Shown here: positions 1 to 6,164 of the stretch, one piece after another | Layout: every line of letters begins with the position of its first letter | Numbering within the stretch: position 1 is the first letter of the stretch | NCBI GenBank assembly: GCA_009827205.1 | Contig: WUAK01000149.1 | Location: forward strand, 1 to 6,863 | Length of the DNA: 6,863 nucleotides | Direction: 5' to 3' | Source of the DNA: Phycisphaeraceae bacterium | GTDB lineage: Bacteria; Planctomycetota; Phycisphaerae; Phycisphaerales; UBA1924 | The notes under the pieces: model-generated | Told to the model about the DNA's origin: nothing | Database searches by the model: none | The model's input: only the letters and a program-made list of their open reading frames with translations | Position numbers and translations under genes: made by a program

Positions 1-24
1 ATGATGAGAGGGTATGGGACTGGA

Positions 25-330
25 TCACGATGTGAAGTAGTCGTTGAACCACCACCCGGCCAGCCCGATCCAGAACGCGAGGTGCAGCCCCGCGATCAGA
101 GGCACGCCGATGGTGAACTTTCTCTTGCGGGTCTTGTGGCGAACAAACCGCATCGCGAGCAGTCCCCCCGGCCAGCCGAAGAGGGCACAGAGCAGGAGGA
201 GGGTCTTCTCCGGGGTGCGCCATTGGCCTTTGCTGGCCTTGCGTTTGTCGAGCCAGAACGCGATGAAGGCTGTACAGGACATGACGAGATAGAGCCCGAT
301 GACGGCGTAGACGTAGGTCATGTCTACCAC
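25..330 (-). CDS. DUF1294 family small membrane protein
   Basis: A 101-residue integral membrane protein of the DUF1294 family, whose biochemical role is unknown. Three hydrophobic segments are visible at about residues 5-27, 43-60 and 74-95. The family signature is clear: Asp-Lys after the first helix (28-29), W-R-T-P-E at 37-41 before the second helix, a G-W-P-G-G turn in the second helix, and a basic R-H-K-T-R-K-R-K-F loop at 64-72 that should face the cytoplasm. Length is normal for the stand-alone family. The longest reading starts at a GTG (328-330), but the ATG at 319-321 (fourth codon) is equally plausible and would leave 23 bp to the divergent neighbour. No strong ribosome binding site precedes either start; an AGGG lies a few bases before the GTG. 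It ends in TGA. The family call is firm; the function is not known. Confidence 0.88.
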   Translation of the reverse strand: MVDMTYVYAVIGLYLVMSCTAFIAFWLDKRKASKGQWRTPEKTLLLLCALFGWPGGLLAMRFVRHKTRKRKFTIGVPLIAGLHLAFWIGLAGWWFNDYFTS

Positions 331-338
331 GATACCCT
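329..338. promoter_or_regulatory. Overlapping divergent -10-like elements
   Basis: The gap between two divergent genes is too short for two ordinary promoters with leaders. On the plus strand TACCCT (333-338) ends six bases before the ATG at 345. On the minus strand TATCGT (334 down to 329) ends seven bases before the ATG at 321. Both match the loose TAnnnT pattern at the distance expected if transcription starts at the start codon, giving leaderless messages. This is inference from spacing only: no convincing -35 element was recognised, and TAnnnT is a weak pattern. Confidence 0.3.
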
Positions 339-344
339 GTAGGC

Positions 345-968
345 ATGATGAGAGCGATCGTGTCGATGATGCTGGTGATGTGGGGCGTGCTCGGGGTCGG
401 GTGTGTTGGGTACACGATCCGGCCGCCTCAGCAGCTTGCAGAACCGGTTGCAGTCCACATCGTCGACTACGGGGACACCAGCCGGCTCTGGCTCCCCGAG
501 GACTCGGGCGGGTTTACTGAGTGGGGCTACGGCGATTGGCGCTGGTATGCCAACGACAAAAAATCACTGCTCTACGGCTCGATCATCTTCATCTGGCCGA
601 CCGCGGGAACGCTCGGCAAACACGAGCGCGATTCCGGGCCATGGGATACCAACGGTGAACTGCTTCCCGATCTTGTCGGATATGCAACCGATGTGTACAC
701 CTTCGACGTCGAAATGAGCTCGATGAGAGATCTTCGCTCAAACCTACATGAGCGGTATGAGAGCCAGGTCGAGTCAGAGTTTTACAACGCGCGCCGCAGG
801 ATGTCGTTCGTAAAGGACGACACGAGTTACTGGCTCGGGCATCAGTCCACATCAGTGATGGCGGGCTGGGCGGAGGAACTTGGTTGCCGCGTATCGGGTT
901 TCTCGCTGCGCGCCAATTACGATCTGAAGGCACCAGGCACAACGGTGACGCTCGAAACGAACGATTAG
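345..968 (+). CDS. Putative lipoprotein, distantly DUF2459-like
   Basis: A 207-residue probable exported protein of unknown function. The N-terminus has an Arg at position 3, then a hydrophobic stretch (5-19) ending in L-G-V-G-C with Cys20, which could be a lipidation site. The -3 residue is Gly rather than the usual Leu, so a plain signal peptide or anchor is also possible. After the signal, residues 37-70 read V-H-I-V-D-Y-G-D-T-S-R-L-W-L-P and then W-G-Y-G-D-W-R-W-Y-A. This resembles the start of DUF2459 proteins (a V-x-x-x-x-G-x-H-T-G block, then E-x-G-W-G-D and F-Y), but the family His is replaced by Asp44. A second W-P motif is at 84-85. The C-terminal half is polar and charged, with no recognised domain. 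The adjacent Met codons at 345 and 348 both fit as start; no Shine-Dalgarno is seen. The downstream gap to the PilZ gene is about 140 bp and shows no clear terminator. Confidence 0.6.
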   Translation: MMRAIVSMMLVMWGVLGVGCVGYTIRPPQQLAEPVAVHIVDYGDTSRLWLPEDSGGFTEWGYGDWRWYANDKKSLLYGSIIFIWPTAGTLGKHERDSGPWDTNGELLPDLVGYATDVYTFDVEMSSMRDLRSNLHERYESQVESEFYNARRRMSFVKDDTSYWLGHQSTSVMAGWAEELGCRVSGFSLRANYDLKAPGTTVTLETND

Positions 969-1110
969 GTCCAAATTAGACGTCTTATCGGTCGCTCGCA
1001 GTGAAGCTGAGGCATTACTGGGTCGATAGCCGGTATTGAGTGCATTCCCTTTATGGAGCGCGTAGTTGGGCGGGACCCGTCGCAGACCTATTGCTGATTC
1101 GTTGACACCG

Positions 1111-1953
1111 ATGGAGGCGTTGGTGGAGGCGTGCGCGCGCAATGCGCCGGTCGAGATCGTGCAAGCGGACCTTGCAGGAGTTGAGCCCTTCGCCCGGGGA
1201 AGGATGCTCGAGATCGAGTCGGGCGTGATCGTGCTCGAGGAAGTGCAGATCATCGGCAAGACCGCGAAGTTTGGGAAGAAGACGCCGCTGCTGGGGTATT
1301 TTAGGTTTGGGAGCAGGCTCTTCGAGTTCAGGTCTCGGGTCATGTCGTCGGCGAAGCCAGTCAAGCTCAACCGGGCGACGCTGGTGCCCGCGATGGACAT
1401 CCTCATGCCCGAGGCGGTCGAAGAAGGGCAGCGGCGAAACGTCTTCCGTATCCCGCTCGCTGCGCTCAACCCGCCCATACGAGTCGAGTTCTGGTACGGG
1501 CCACCGCCCGCCGACGGCAACTACACACTTCAGAAGGATCAGACGAAAGACGGTGACGGGATCACCTGCTCCTTCGAGGGCGGTGAAACCGAAGACGGCG
1601 CAGTTCTCGTCCCCTCAAGACGCGCCGATTGGTTCGGTACCCTGATCGACGCCTCGGATGTCGGGCTCGGGATCAACATCGAGAACTGCAGGCTCTCTGA
1701 TCTGAAGCAATTCAACGATTGCTTCATCAGATTCCAGCTCCCAGAAGATGAAGAAGGACCGCTGACGTTCCGCATCGAGACCAGGCAGATACGGAGCATC
1801 CGTGAAGGTGTCATCCGGGTGGGCTGCCTCATCTACGAGGGCAGGGACCGCTGGGCACACGCAGCGAAGGTCCGTAGGCTCTGGTCGTTTCTCACCCAGT
1901 GGCAGCGAAAGGTTGTGCGCGTCGTCGATCCCACGGAGCTGGGCAACGCCTAG
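1111..1953 (+). CDS. YcgR-like PilZ domain protein, c-di-GMP receptor
   Basis: A predicted cytoplasmic cyclic-di-GMP receptor. Residues are counted here from a TTG at 1066 that opens the frame; the ATG at 1111 is residue 16 and is the preferred start, giving 280 residues. The first part (about 20-112) is a beta-rich YcgR-N-like domain containing F-E-F-R-S-R-V. The PilZ domain follows with both ligand motifs intact: R-N-V-F-R at 124-128 (RxxxR) and D-A-S-D-V-G at 195-200 (D/NxSxxG). The domain continues through I-x-x-R-Q-I-R-S-I and R-V-G-C-L-I-Y to about residue 258, and a basic C-terminal helix follows. The spacing between the two motifs is 66 residues, far above the 20-30 typical of PilZ; the extra part (about 143-188) is polar and acidic. 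No flagellar or secretion gene is nearby to name its partner. No clear Shine-Dalgarno precedes the ATG. The next gene starts 9 bp after the stop, in frame, so co-transcription is likely. Confidence 0.82.
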   Translation: MEALVEACARNAPVEIVQADLAGVEPFARGRMLEIESGVIVLEEVQIIGKTAKFGKKTPLLGYFRFGSRLFEFRSRVMSSAKPVKLNRATLVPAMDILMPEAVEEGQRRNVFRIPLAALNPPIRVEFWYGPPPADGNYTLQKDQTKDGDGITCSFEGGETEDGAVLVPSRRADWFGTLIDASDVGLGINIENCRLSDLKQFNDCFIRFQLPEDEEGPLTFRIETRQIRSIREGVIRVGCLIYEGRDRWAHAAKVRRLWSFLTQWQRKVVRVVDPTELGNA

Positions 1954-1962
1954 CGTAGCGGC

Positions 1963-3216
1963 GTGGTAAACCTGCACCAGGCCATCCCGTCAGAGCAGCA
2001 GAGCCTCCCGAGCGACGACGCCTCGACGTTCATCATTAAGATGACCAAGGCGCTGGCGACATACGGAGCGCCAGCGCACAGGCTCGAAGATGCCCTCGTT
2101 TCGGTCTCAGAGAGGCTCGGGATCGAAGGCCAGTTCTTTTCTGCACCGACCGCGGTGTTCGCCTCAATCAATGCCCCAGGCGACAAACCCCACACGTATC
2201 TGATCAGAGTGCATCCCGGAGAGGTACACCTCGAGCGGATGGTGCAGCTCGACGAGATTCTCATTGAAGTTGGCGAAGGTCGGCTCACGCCCGCCGAGGG
2301 TATCCAGCGGATCGAAGCAGCGCTGGCCGAGCCCGACCGGTACGGGGTGCTGCTCACGATCGCCAGCTTCTCAGTCTCATCGGCGTGCGCGTCTCGCTTC
2401 TTTGGGGGCGGCCTCAACGAGGTCTTCGCGGCGCTCTTTGTCGGGCTCGCGATCGGTCTGCTGATCGTGCTTGCTTCGCGTGGACGAGACCTTGCAAGGC
2501 TCATCGAATTCATGTGCGGGCTGATGGTGTCGTTCGGAGCCGTCGCTTGGGCAAGGCTCGTCCAGCCGATATCTCCCGAGATCCTCATGCTCGCAGGGCT
2601 CATCGTGCTCTTCCCGGGCTTGACGCTCACGATGGCTATCAACGAGCTTGCGACACGCAACCTGAGCAGCGGGACCTCGCGGATGATGTCCGCGATTACC
2701 GCGCTCGTCTCGATCGGGTTTGGCGTCGCTCTTGGCACAAAGCTCGCCGATATGTTATTTGGTGCAGCGACCACACAGCATGAACCGGGAGGTCTGCCGG
2801 CCTGGACACTCTACCTTGCCGTCGCGATTGCACCGGTGGCTCTGACCGTGCTCTTCAAGGCCAGACCCCTGGATACCCCAGCGCTGATTCTCTCGGGGTT
2901 GATCGCTTACGCGGGTGCACGGATCGGCGCCCTCAACTTCGGCCCAGAACTCGGCGCCTGCGTTGGCGCGGGCTTAATGGGGCTCTACGCAAACCTGTAT
3001 AGCCGGGTTGTGAGACGCCCTTCCACAGTGCCATCGACGGTAGGCGTGATGCTGCTCGTGCCCGGGAGCATCAGCTTCCAGAGTGTGTCGTCATTCCTGG
3101 CGCACGACGCAGTGGGGGGGATTGAGACAGCGTTCACGACGCTGCTCGTCGCGATGTCGCTTGTCATCGGATTCTTGCTCTCAAACGTGGCGCTCCCACC
3201 CAGACGCGCGCTCTAG
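1963..3216 (+). CDS. ThrE-type threonine/serine exporter
   Basis: A 417-residue inner-membrane protein of the threonine/serine exporter family, in which Corynebacterium ThrE exports L-threonine and L-serine using the membrane gradient. The cytoplasmic N-terminal part (about 20-125) carries the family G-A-P-A-H-R-L-E-D-A-L motif at 35-45. About ten hydrophobic segments follow, near 127-145, 152-171, 180-199, 205-222, 244-266, 278-298, 304-322, 330-347, 355-374 and 390-410. This fits a ThrE (DUF1212) half followed by a ThrE_2 half in one chain. Signature blocks are L-F-P-G-L-T-L-T-M-A-I-N at 216-227, S-G-T-S-R at 236-240, and P-S-T-V...V-P-G-S-I-S-F in the second half. The start is GTG at 1963; the next Met (27) would cut into the conserved first helix. 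No Shine-Dalgarno is visible, so translation may be coupled to the PilZ gene upstream. A run of seven G at 3114-3120 lies near the 3' end. The substrate is inferred from family only. Confidence 0.88.
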   Translation: MVNLHQAIPSEQQSLPSDDASTFIIKMTKALATYGAPAHRLEDALVSVSERLGIEGQFFSAPTAVFASINAPGDKPHTYLIRVHPGEVHLERMVQLDEILIEVGEGRLTPAEGIQRIEAALAEPDRYGVLLTIASFSVSSACASRFFGGGLNEVFAALFVGLAIGLLIVLASRGRDLARLIEFMCGLMVSFGAVAWARLVQPISPEILMLAGLIVLFPGLTLTMAINELATRNLSSGTSRMMSAITALVSIGFGVALGTKLADMLFGAATTQHEPGGLPAWTLYLAVAIAPVALTVLFKARPLDTPALILSGLIAYAGARIGALNFGPELGACVGAGLMGLYANLYSRVVRRPSTVPSTVGVMLLVPGSISFQSVSSFLAHDAVGGIETAFTTLLVAMSLVIGFLLSNVALPPRRAL

Positions 3217-4088
3217 TCGGCTGGCTGAGGTGTGCTCTCGTCTTCAGTTGACGAGTCATTCTCAGGACCCAGACAATCTTCGAGCACCGCGGCGAGCCGG
3301 ATACCCGCCTGCTTGAGCCGAAGCTCGGCGATCGGTGCCGTTTCAGTGACATAGTCAGCGCCGACGGTTGTGTTGTTCGTAATCTTGTACGCGTACTTCT
3401 CGGCGAGATTGTGCGATTCAAAAGCCCACCGTCCCGAGTTATCAAGCCAGTTTGCTTCTGCGGTGTCAGCGAGCCACGCGACTCGGTCCATCTCGTCGAT
3501 CGCGTCGTAGAGCCGATCGGCGCGCTCGGGCCAGGCTTCCCCGCTCGACGCGTTCAGGATGCCTGAATCCCAGATGCGGTGCAGGTTCGTGGGCTCATCG
3601 AAGAACGTGATTTCGATGCTGTTCCCGCCTCGATCCTCTTCGCGGCCGCCGTGCAAGGGCTGGTGCATATCGCCCACGAAGTGCACGACAAACATGAGCG
3701 CTTCACCGCGCTCTTGGGGAGAGGCGCCGCGGTCCTTGAGCACCGCAGCGAACTGGTCAACAGCTGACACAACGCACCCCTCGGGCGGGCAGTCTCGCTT
3801 GTGGACGTAGCTGGTCGCGTCGATCGGCATGTTGACGTAGTGCATCGGCGCTGACCACTCATACGCCGGGTCTCGCCTGACAACATCGGCCCAGCTGGCG
3901 ACCTCGGGAAGGCTGGAGTCTCCGATCAGTTTCTTGATCTCTTCTCGGGCCTCAGGGCTGAGCTCACGCCACGCGATACTCGCGACGATGGCGTGCCCGT
4001 CTCTGCCCCAACCGCCGGCGAATGACGCGAAGACGAGTGTGAGCAGGATCGCCGTAACCGGGCGCACAAGCTTGCTGATCTGATGCAT
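3213..4088 (-). CDS. Secreted S1/P1 zinc nuclease
   Basis: A 291-residue exported nuclease of the S1/P1 family, which cuts single-stranded RNA and DNA to 5'-nucleotides using three zinc ions. The signal peptide has a basic start (Lys6, Arg9), a hydrophobic core at 11-24, and A-G-G before Trp27. Cleavage there would leave Trp27 as the N-terminus, as the family needs because this residue binds zinc. The other ligands are all present: His32, Asp68 (S-W-A-D), His83 (M-H-Y-V-N), His136, Asp140 and His146 (H-F-V-G-D-M-H-Q-P-L-H), and His170 and Asp174 (H-R-I-W-D). Cys100 and Cys105 have the spacing of a disulfide in P1 nuclease. The C-terminal tail, from about 273, is acidic and low in complexity. 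A good AGGAG site sits six bases before the ATG. The gene is convergent with the exporter gene, sharing the CTAG at its end, and divergent from the nucleosidase gene. Likely role: scavenging phosphate or nucleotides from nucleic acid outside the cytoplasm. Confidence 0.93.
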   Translation of the reverse strand: MHQISKLVRPVTAILLTLVFASFAGGWGRDGHAIVASIAWRELSPEAREEIKKLIGDSSLPEVASWADVVRRDPAYEWSAPMHYVNMPIDATSYVHKRDCPPEGCVVSAVDQFAAVLKDRGASPQERGEALMFVVHFVGDMHQPLHGGREEDRGGNSIEITFFDEPTNLHRIWDSGILNASSGEAWPERADRLYDAIDEMDRVAWLADTAEANWLDNSGRWAFESHNLAEKYAYKITNNTTVGADYVTETAPIAELRLKQAGIRLAAVLEDCLGPENDSSTEDESTPQPAD

Positions 4089-4094
4089 GAGTCA

Positions 4095-4099
4095 CTCCT
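4095..4099 (-). promoter_or_regulatory. Ribosome binding site of the S1/P1 nuclease
   Basis: Read on the minus strand this is AGGAG, followed by six bases and the ATG at 4088. It is the strongest Shine-Dalgarno match in the window and fixes the nuclease start, which also gives a well-formed signal peptide. Confidence 0.75.
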
Positions 4100-4163
4100 A
4101 GTCGGGCTCTGCTTAGGATACGCCCGTTGACCAGAAAGGCCGATTGACAGCTGGGGGTAACCT

Positions 4164-4880
4164 ATGCGAGTTCTGATTGTGATGGCAATGCACGCCGAGG
4201 CCAAGCCCGTGGTTCGTGAGCTGGGTCTCAAACCTGTCGAGACGCCACCTTGGGCGGCACCTGTCCCTATGAGGCTCTGGCAGGGTCAGGTGGGGGCGAA
4301 CGAAGTCGATCTGGTCGTCAACGGGCAAGACTCGGAAACTGGGCTCGACCTCATAGGAACCCAGGCAGCGACCGCGTCGACCATGCTTGGCTGCGAGGCG
4401 TTCACTCCTGATCTCGTTGTGTCCGCGGGGACGTGCGGCGGGTTTGCCAAGCGAGGTGGTTCTATCGGGAAGGTCTACCTTGCGACCGATCGTGTCTGGT
4501 ACCACGATCGCCGCGTTCCTATCCCGGGCTTCGATCTGATGGCGCGGGGTGGATACCCCGTTACCGATTTTCCTGAGATCGGGCGAAGGCTTGGGCTTAA
4601 GCCCGGTGTGGTCAGCACGGGCGATTCGCTTGATCTGTCAGACGAGGACAGCAAGCGGATCGAGTCGGTTGGTGCTCACGCGAAGGAGATGGAGGCCGCA
4701 GCCGTAGCGTGGGTGGCAGGCCTCTTCGGAGCCCGCTTTACCGCTCTCAAGTCGGTGACCGACATCGTTGACGGGCCTCACCCTCCCGAGGAAGAGTTCT
4801 TCGAGAACCTGAATCAGGCGACCGAGAATCTCGCTGCGAAACTGGTGGGCTTTATCAACGAACTCGGTTCGACGGCATAG
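4164..4880 (+). CDS. 5'-methylthioadenosine/SAH nucleosidase, plant type
   Basis: A 238-residue cytoplasmic nucleosidase of the PNP/UDP phosphorylase superfamily. It should hydrolyse 5'-methylthioadenosine, and possibly S-adenosylhomocysteine, to adenine and the thioribose, feeding methionine salvage and clearing methylation by-products. Key residues are in place: Glu12 in A-M-H-A-E-A (general acid/base glutamate), S-A-G-T-C-G-G-F at 87-94, the ribose-binding E-M-E-A-A-A-V-A at 175-182 with Glu177, and catalytic Asp200 in S-V-T-D-I-V-D-G. The block H-D-R-R-V-P-I-P-G-F-D-L at 114-125 and S-T-G-D-S-L-D-L-S at 151-159 closely match plant MTN proteins rather than E. coli MtnN/Pfs. Plant MTN enzymes differ among themselves in SAH use, so activity on SAH is uncertain. 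The ATG is preceded by a G-rich GGGGGT at 4153-4158, a reasonable ribosome site. It is divergent from the nuclease with 75 bp between; no other methionine salvage gene is in the window. Confidence 0.9.
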   Translation: MRVLIVMAMHAEAKPVVRELGLKPVETPPWAAPVPMRLWQGQVGANEVDLVVNGQDSETGLDLIGTQAATASTMLGCEAFTPDLVVSAGTCGGFAKRGGSIGKVYLATDRVWYHDRRVPIPGFDLMARGGYPVTDFPEIGRRLGLKPGVVSTGDSLDLSDEDSKRIESVGAHAKEMEAAAVAWVAGLFGARFTALKSVTDIVDGPHPPEEEFFENLNQATENLAAKLVGFINELGSTA

Positions 4881-4891
4881 AGAGCCCTGAT

Positions 4892-4921
4892 CTGACCGGG
4901 TGGGGGGGATCTGTATACAAT
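4892..4921 (+). promoter_or_regulatory. Candidate sigma-70 promoter of the B12/GTPase gene
   Basis: A CTGACC at 4892-4897 (four of six to TTGACA) and a TACAAT at 4916-4921 (five of six to TATAAT) are 18 bp apart, in the 89 bp gap before the B12/GTPase gene. Transcription would start near 4928, leaving a leader of about 42 bases. The spacer contains seven consecutive G (4902-4908). It is the best promoter-like match seen in the window, but is unproven. Confidence 0.45.
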
Positions 4922-4955
4922 CTCTACCCGCCGATATAGCGGACGAAACAGGCCC

Positions 4956-4961
4956 AGAGGA
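4956..4961 (+). promoter_or_regulatory. Ribosome binding site of the B12/GTPase gene
   Basis: AGAGGA is followed by eight bases and the ATG at 4970. It supports that start and the short polar N-terminus (about 22 residues) before the B12-binding domain. Confidence 0.55.
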
Positions 4962-4969
4962 CCAGACGC

Positions 4970-6121
4970 ATGCGATCGACGACCGAGGCGACGACCGAAT
5001 TTGAGCGCAAAGACCGCTGCGAAGGGCTTGACCACAGGCCGAGGGTGCTTCTTGGGAAGATGGGCCTCGACGGTCACGACCGTGGCGTGAAGGTCATCGC
5101 CCGTGCGCTGCGCGATTCGGGTATTCACGTGATCTACTCGGGTCTCTGGCAGACGCCGATGAGCCTTGCGATCTCAGCAAGAGATGAAGATGTCGATGTC
5201 GTCGCGGCGAGCATGATGAGCAACTCGCACCTATCGCTCGGCCCAAGGCTGATTGAGTCGTTGACGAAGGTCGGCAGGCCCAACATCCCGGTACACATGG
5301 GGGGCATCCTGCCTCAGGACGACATCCCGAAACTCATCGAGGCGGGCATCGCCAAGTGCTTTACGACAGGCATTGGGCTGCAGGACGTTGTCGACGCGGT
5401 GACCGAGACCGTCAAACCATTTGATGCTGAGATCGCTGGTGCTTCGCCTACTGCGCAGCTCGCCAGAGATATCACCTTTGCGCACGAGGACAAGCCCGTC
5501 AGGTCCTCGGCGAATCGCAGGCGTCCGAAGCGCGTGCTTGGTATCACGGGCTCACCGGGTGCTGGCAAGAGCACGTTGGTCGCTCAGCTTGTCGGCGAAC
5601 ACTCCCGAAGAGCAAAGACTGATCCATCGCTCGGCAGATGTGCCGTGATCGCGTTCGACCCGATGAGTCCAATCACAGGTGGCGCTCTTCTCGGCGATCG
5701 GCTCCGGGTCGATTTCAACAACCTGGGCGAAGAGGTTTTCTACCGCTCGCTTGCGATCCGCGGCGAGGACTACCGCTCGCTCGACGTCATCCTTGAACTG
5801 ATAGGCGGAGCTGCCGAGGGTGACGAGGCTTACGACACCGTCTTCGTCGAGACCGTTGGGGCGGGTCAGAACGAGACCCGGATCCGCGACCACGTCGATA
5901 CGACCGCGGTCGTGCTGACGCCGGGCATGGGTGATTCGGTGCAGATGGACAAGGCGGGCATCCTCGAGATCGCGGACCTGTTCGTCTGCAACAAGGCGGA
6001 TCACCCGGGCGAGAACGAGCTTGTGCGGGATCTGCGCGAGATTGCCGGAAAGCGCCAGATCCTGGAAACCGTGGCGACGCACGCCAAGGGCATCCCGGAA
6101 TTGCTCGATGCGCTGAAGTAA
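4970..6121 (+). CDS. B12-binding domain fused to MeaB/ArgK-like GTPase
   Basis: A 383-residue two-domain protein. Residues 23-148 are a mutase-type cobalamin-binding domain: K-M-G-L-D-G-H-D-R-G at 30-39 with the axial ligand His36, then G-L-W-Q-T-P, S-M-M-S-N-S-H at 81-87 and H-M-G-G at 109-112. A linker (about 149-186) leads to a MeaB/ArgK G domain: P-loop G-S-P-G-A-G-K-S at 194-201, F-D-P-M-S-P-I-T-G-G-A-L-L-G-D-R at 229-244, R-S-L-A-I-R-G, V-E-T-V-G-A-G-Q at 293-300, P-G-M-G-D at 318-322, N-K-A-D at 341-344, and T-V-A-T-H-A-K-G near 367-374. MeaB-like G proteins load and guard adenosylcobalamin in acyl-CoA mutases such as methylmalonyl- or isobutyryl-CoA mutase. The order B12 then G domain is that of IcmF, but the mutase barrel is absent. 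The chain stops right after the last G motif, without the C-terminal arm of MeaB. Likely role: small subunit plus chaperone for a mutase large subunit encoded elsewhere. Its substrate cannot be told from this. Confidence 0.9.
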   Translation: MRSTTEATTEFERKDRCEGLDHRPRVLLGKMGLDGHDRGVKVIARALRDSGIHVIYSGLWQTPMSLAISARDEDVDVVAASMMSNSHLSLGPRLIESLTKVGRPNIPVHMGGILPQDDIPKLIEAGIAKCFTTGIGLQDVVDAVTETVKPFDAEIAGASPTAQLARDITFAHEDKPVRSSANRRRPKRVLGITGSPGAGKSTLVAQLVGEHSRRAKTDPSLGRCAVIAFDPMSPITGGALLGDRLRVDFNNLGEEVFYRSLAIRGEDYRSLDVILELIGGAAEGDEAYDTVFVETVGAGQNETRIRDHVDTTAVVLTPGMGDSVQMDKAGILEIADLFVCNKADHPGENELVRDLREIAGKRQILETVATHAKGIPELLDALK

Positions 6122-6164
6122 TCACTGATTGCCGGATTCGGCGATGAGACGTCGGCGGCGGACG

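Noticed and set aside
1053..1097. 14-codon frame upstream of the PilZ gene that could be a leader peptide
   Set aside because: It has no good ribosome site, no run of a regulatory codon and no attenuator-like hairpins.
1066..1110. TTG start for the PilZ protein, adding 15 residues
   Set aside because: The added residues are not conserved-looking, TTG is a rarer start, and the ATG at 1111 leaves the whole YcgR-N-like region intact. The extension is not excluded.
852..1520. 222-codon open frame on the minus strand across the lipoprotein end and the PilZ gene
   Set aside because: It overlaps two better-supported genes on the other strand and its product has no recognisable features.
1950..2774. 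274-codon open frame on the minus strand inside the exporter gene
   Set aside because: Its translation is rich in Ser, Pro and Arg with no family signature, while the plus strand encodes a clear membrane exporter; it is a shadow of GC-rich coding.
4089..4163. TTGACC (4127-4132) and TTGACA (4144-4149) as -35 elements for the nucleosidase gene
   Set aside because: No -10 hexamer sits at an acceptable distance downstream of either; for TTGACA it would fall inside the gene.
4881..4969. Possible cobalamin riboswitch before the B12-binding protein
   Set aside because: The gap is only 89 bp, the predicted leader about 42 bases, and no B12-box-like sequence is visible.
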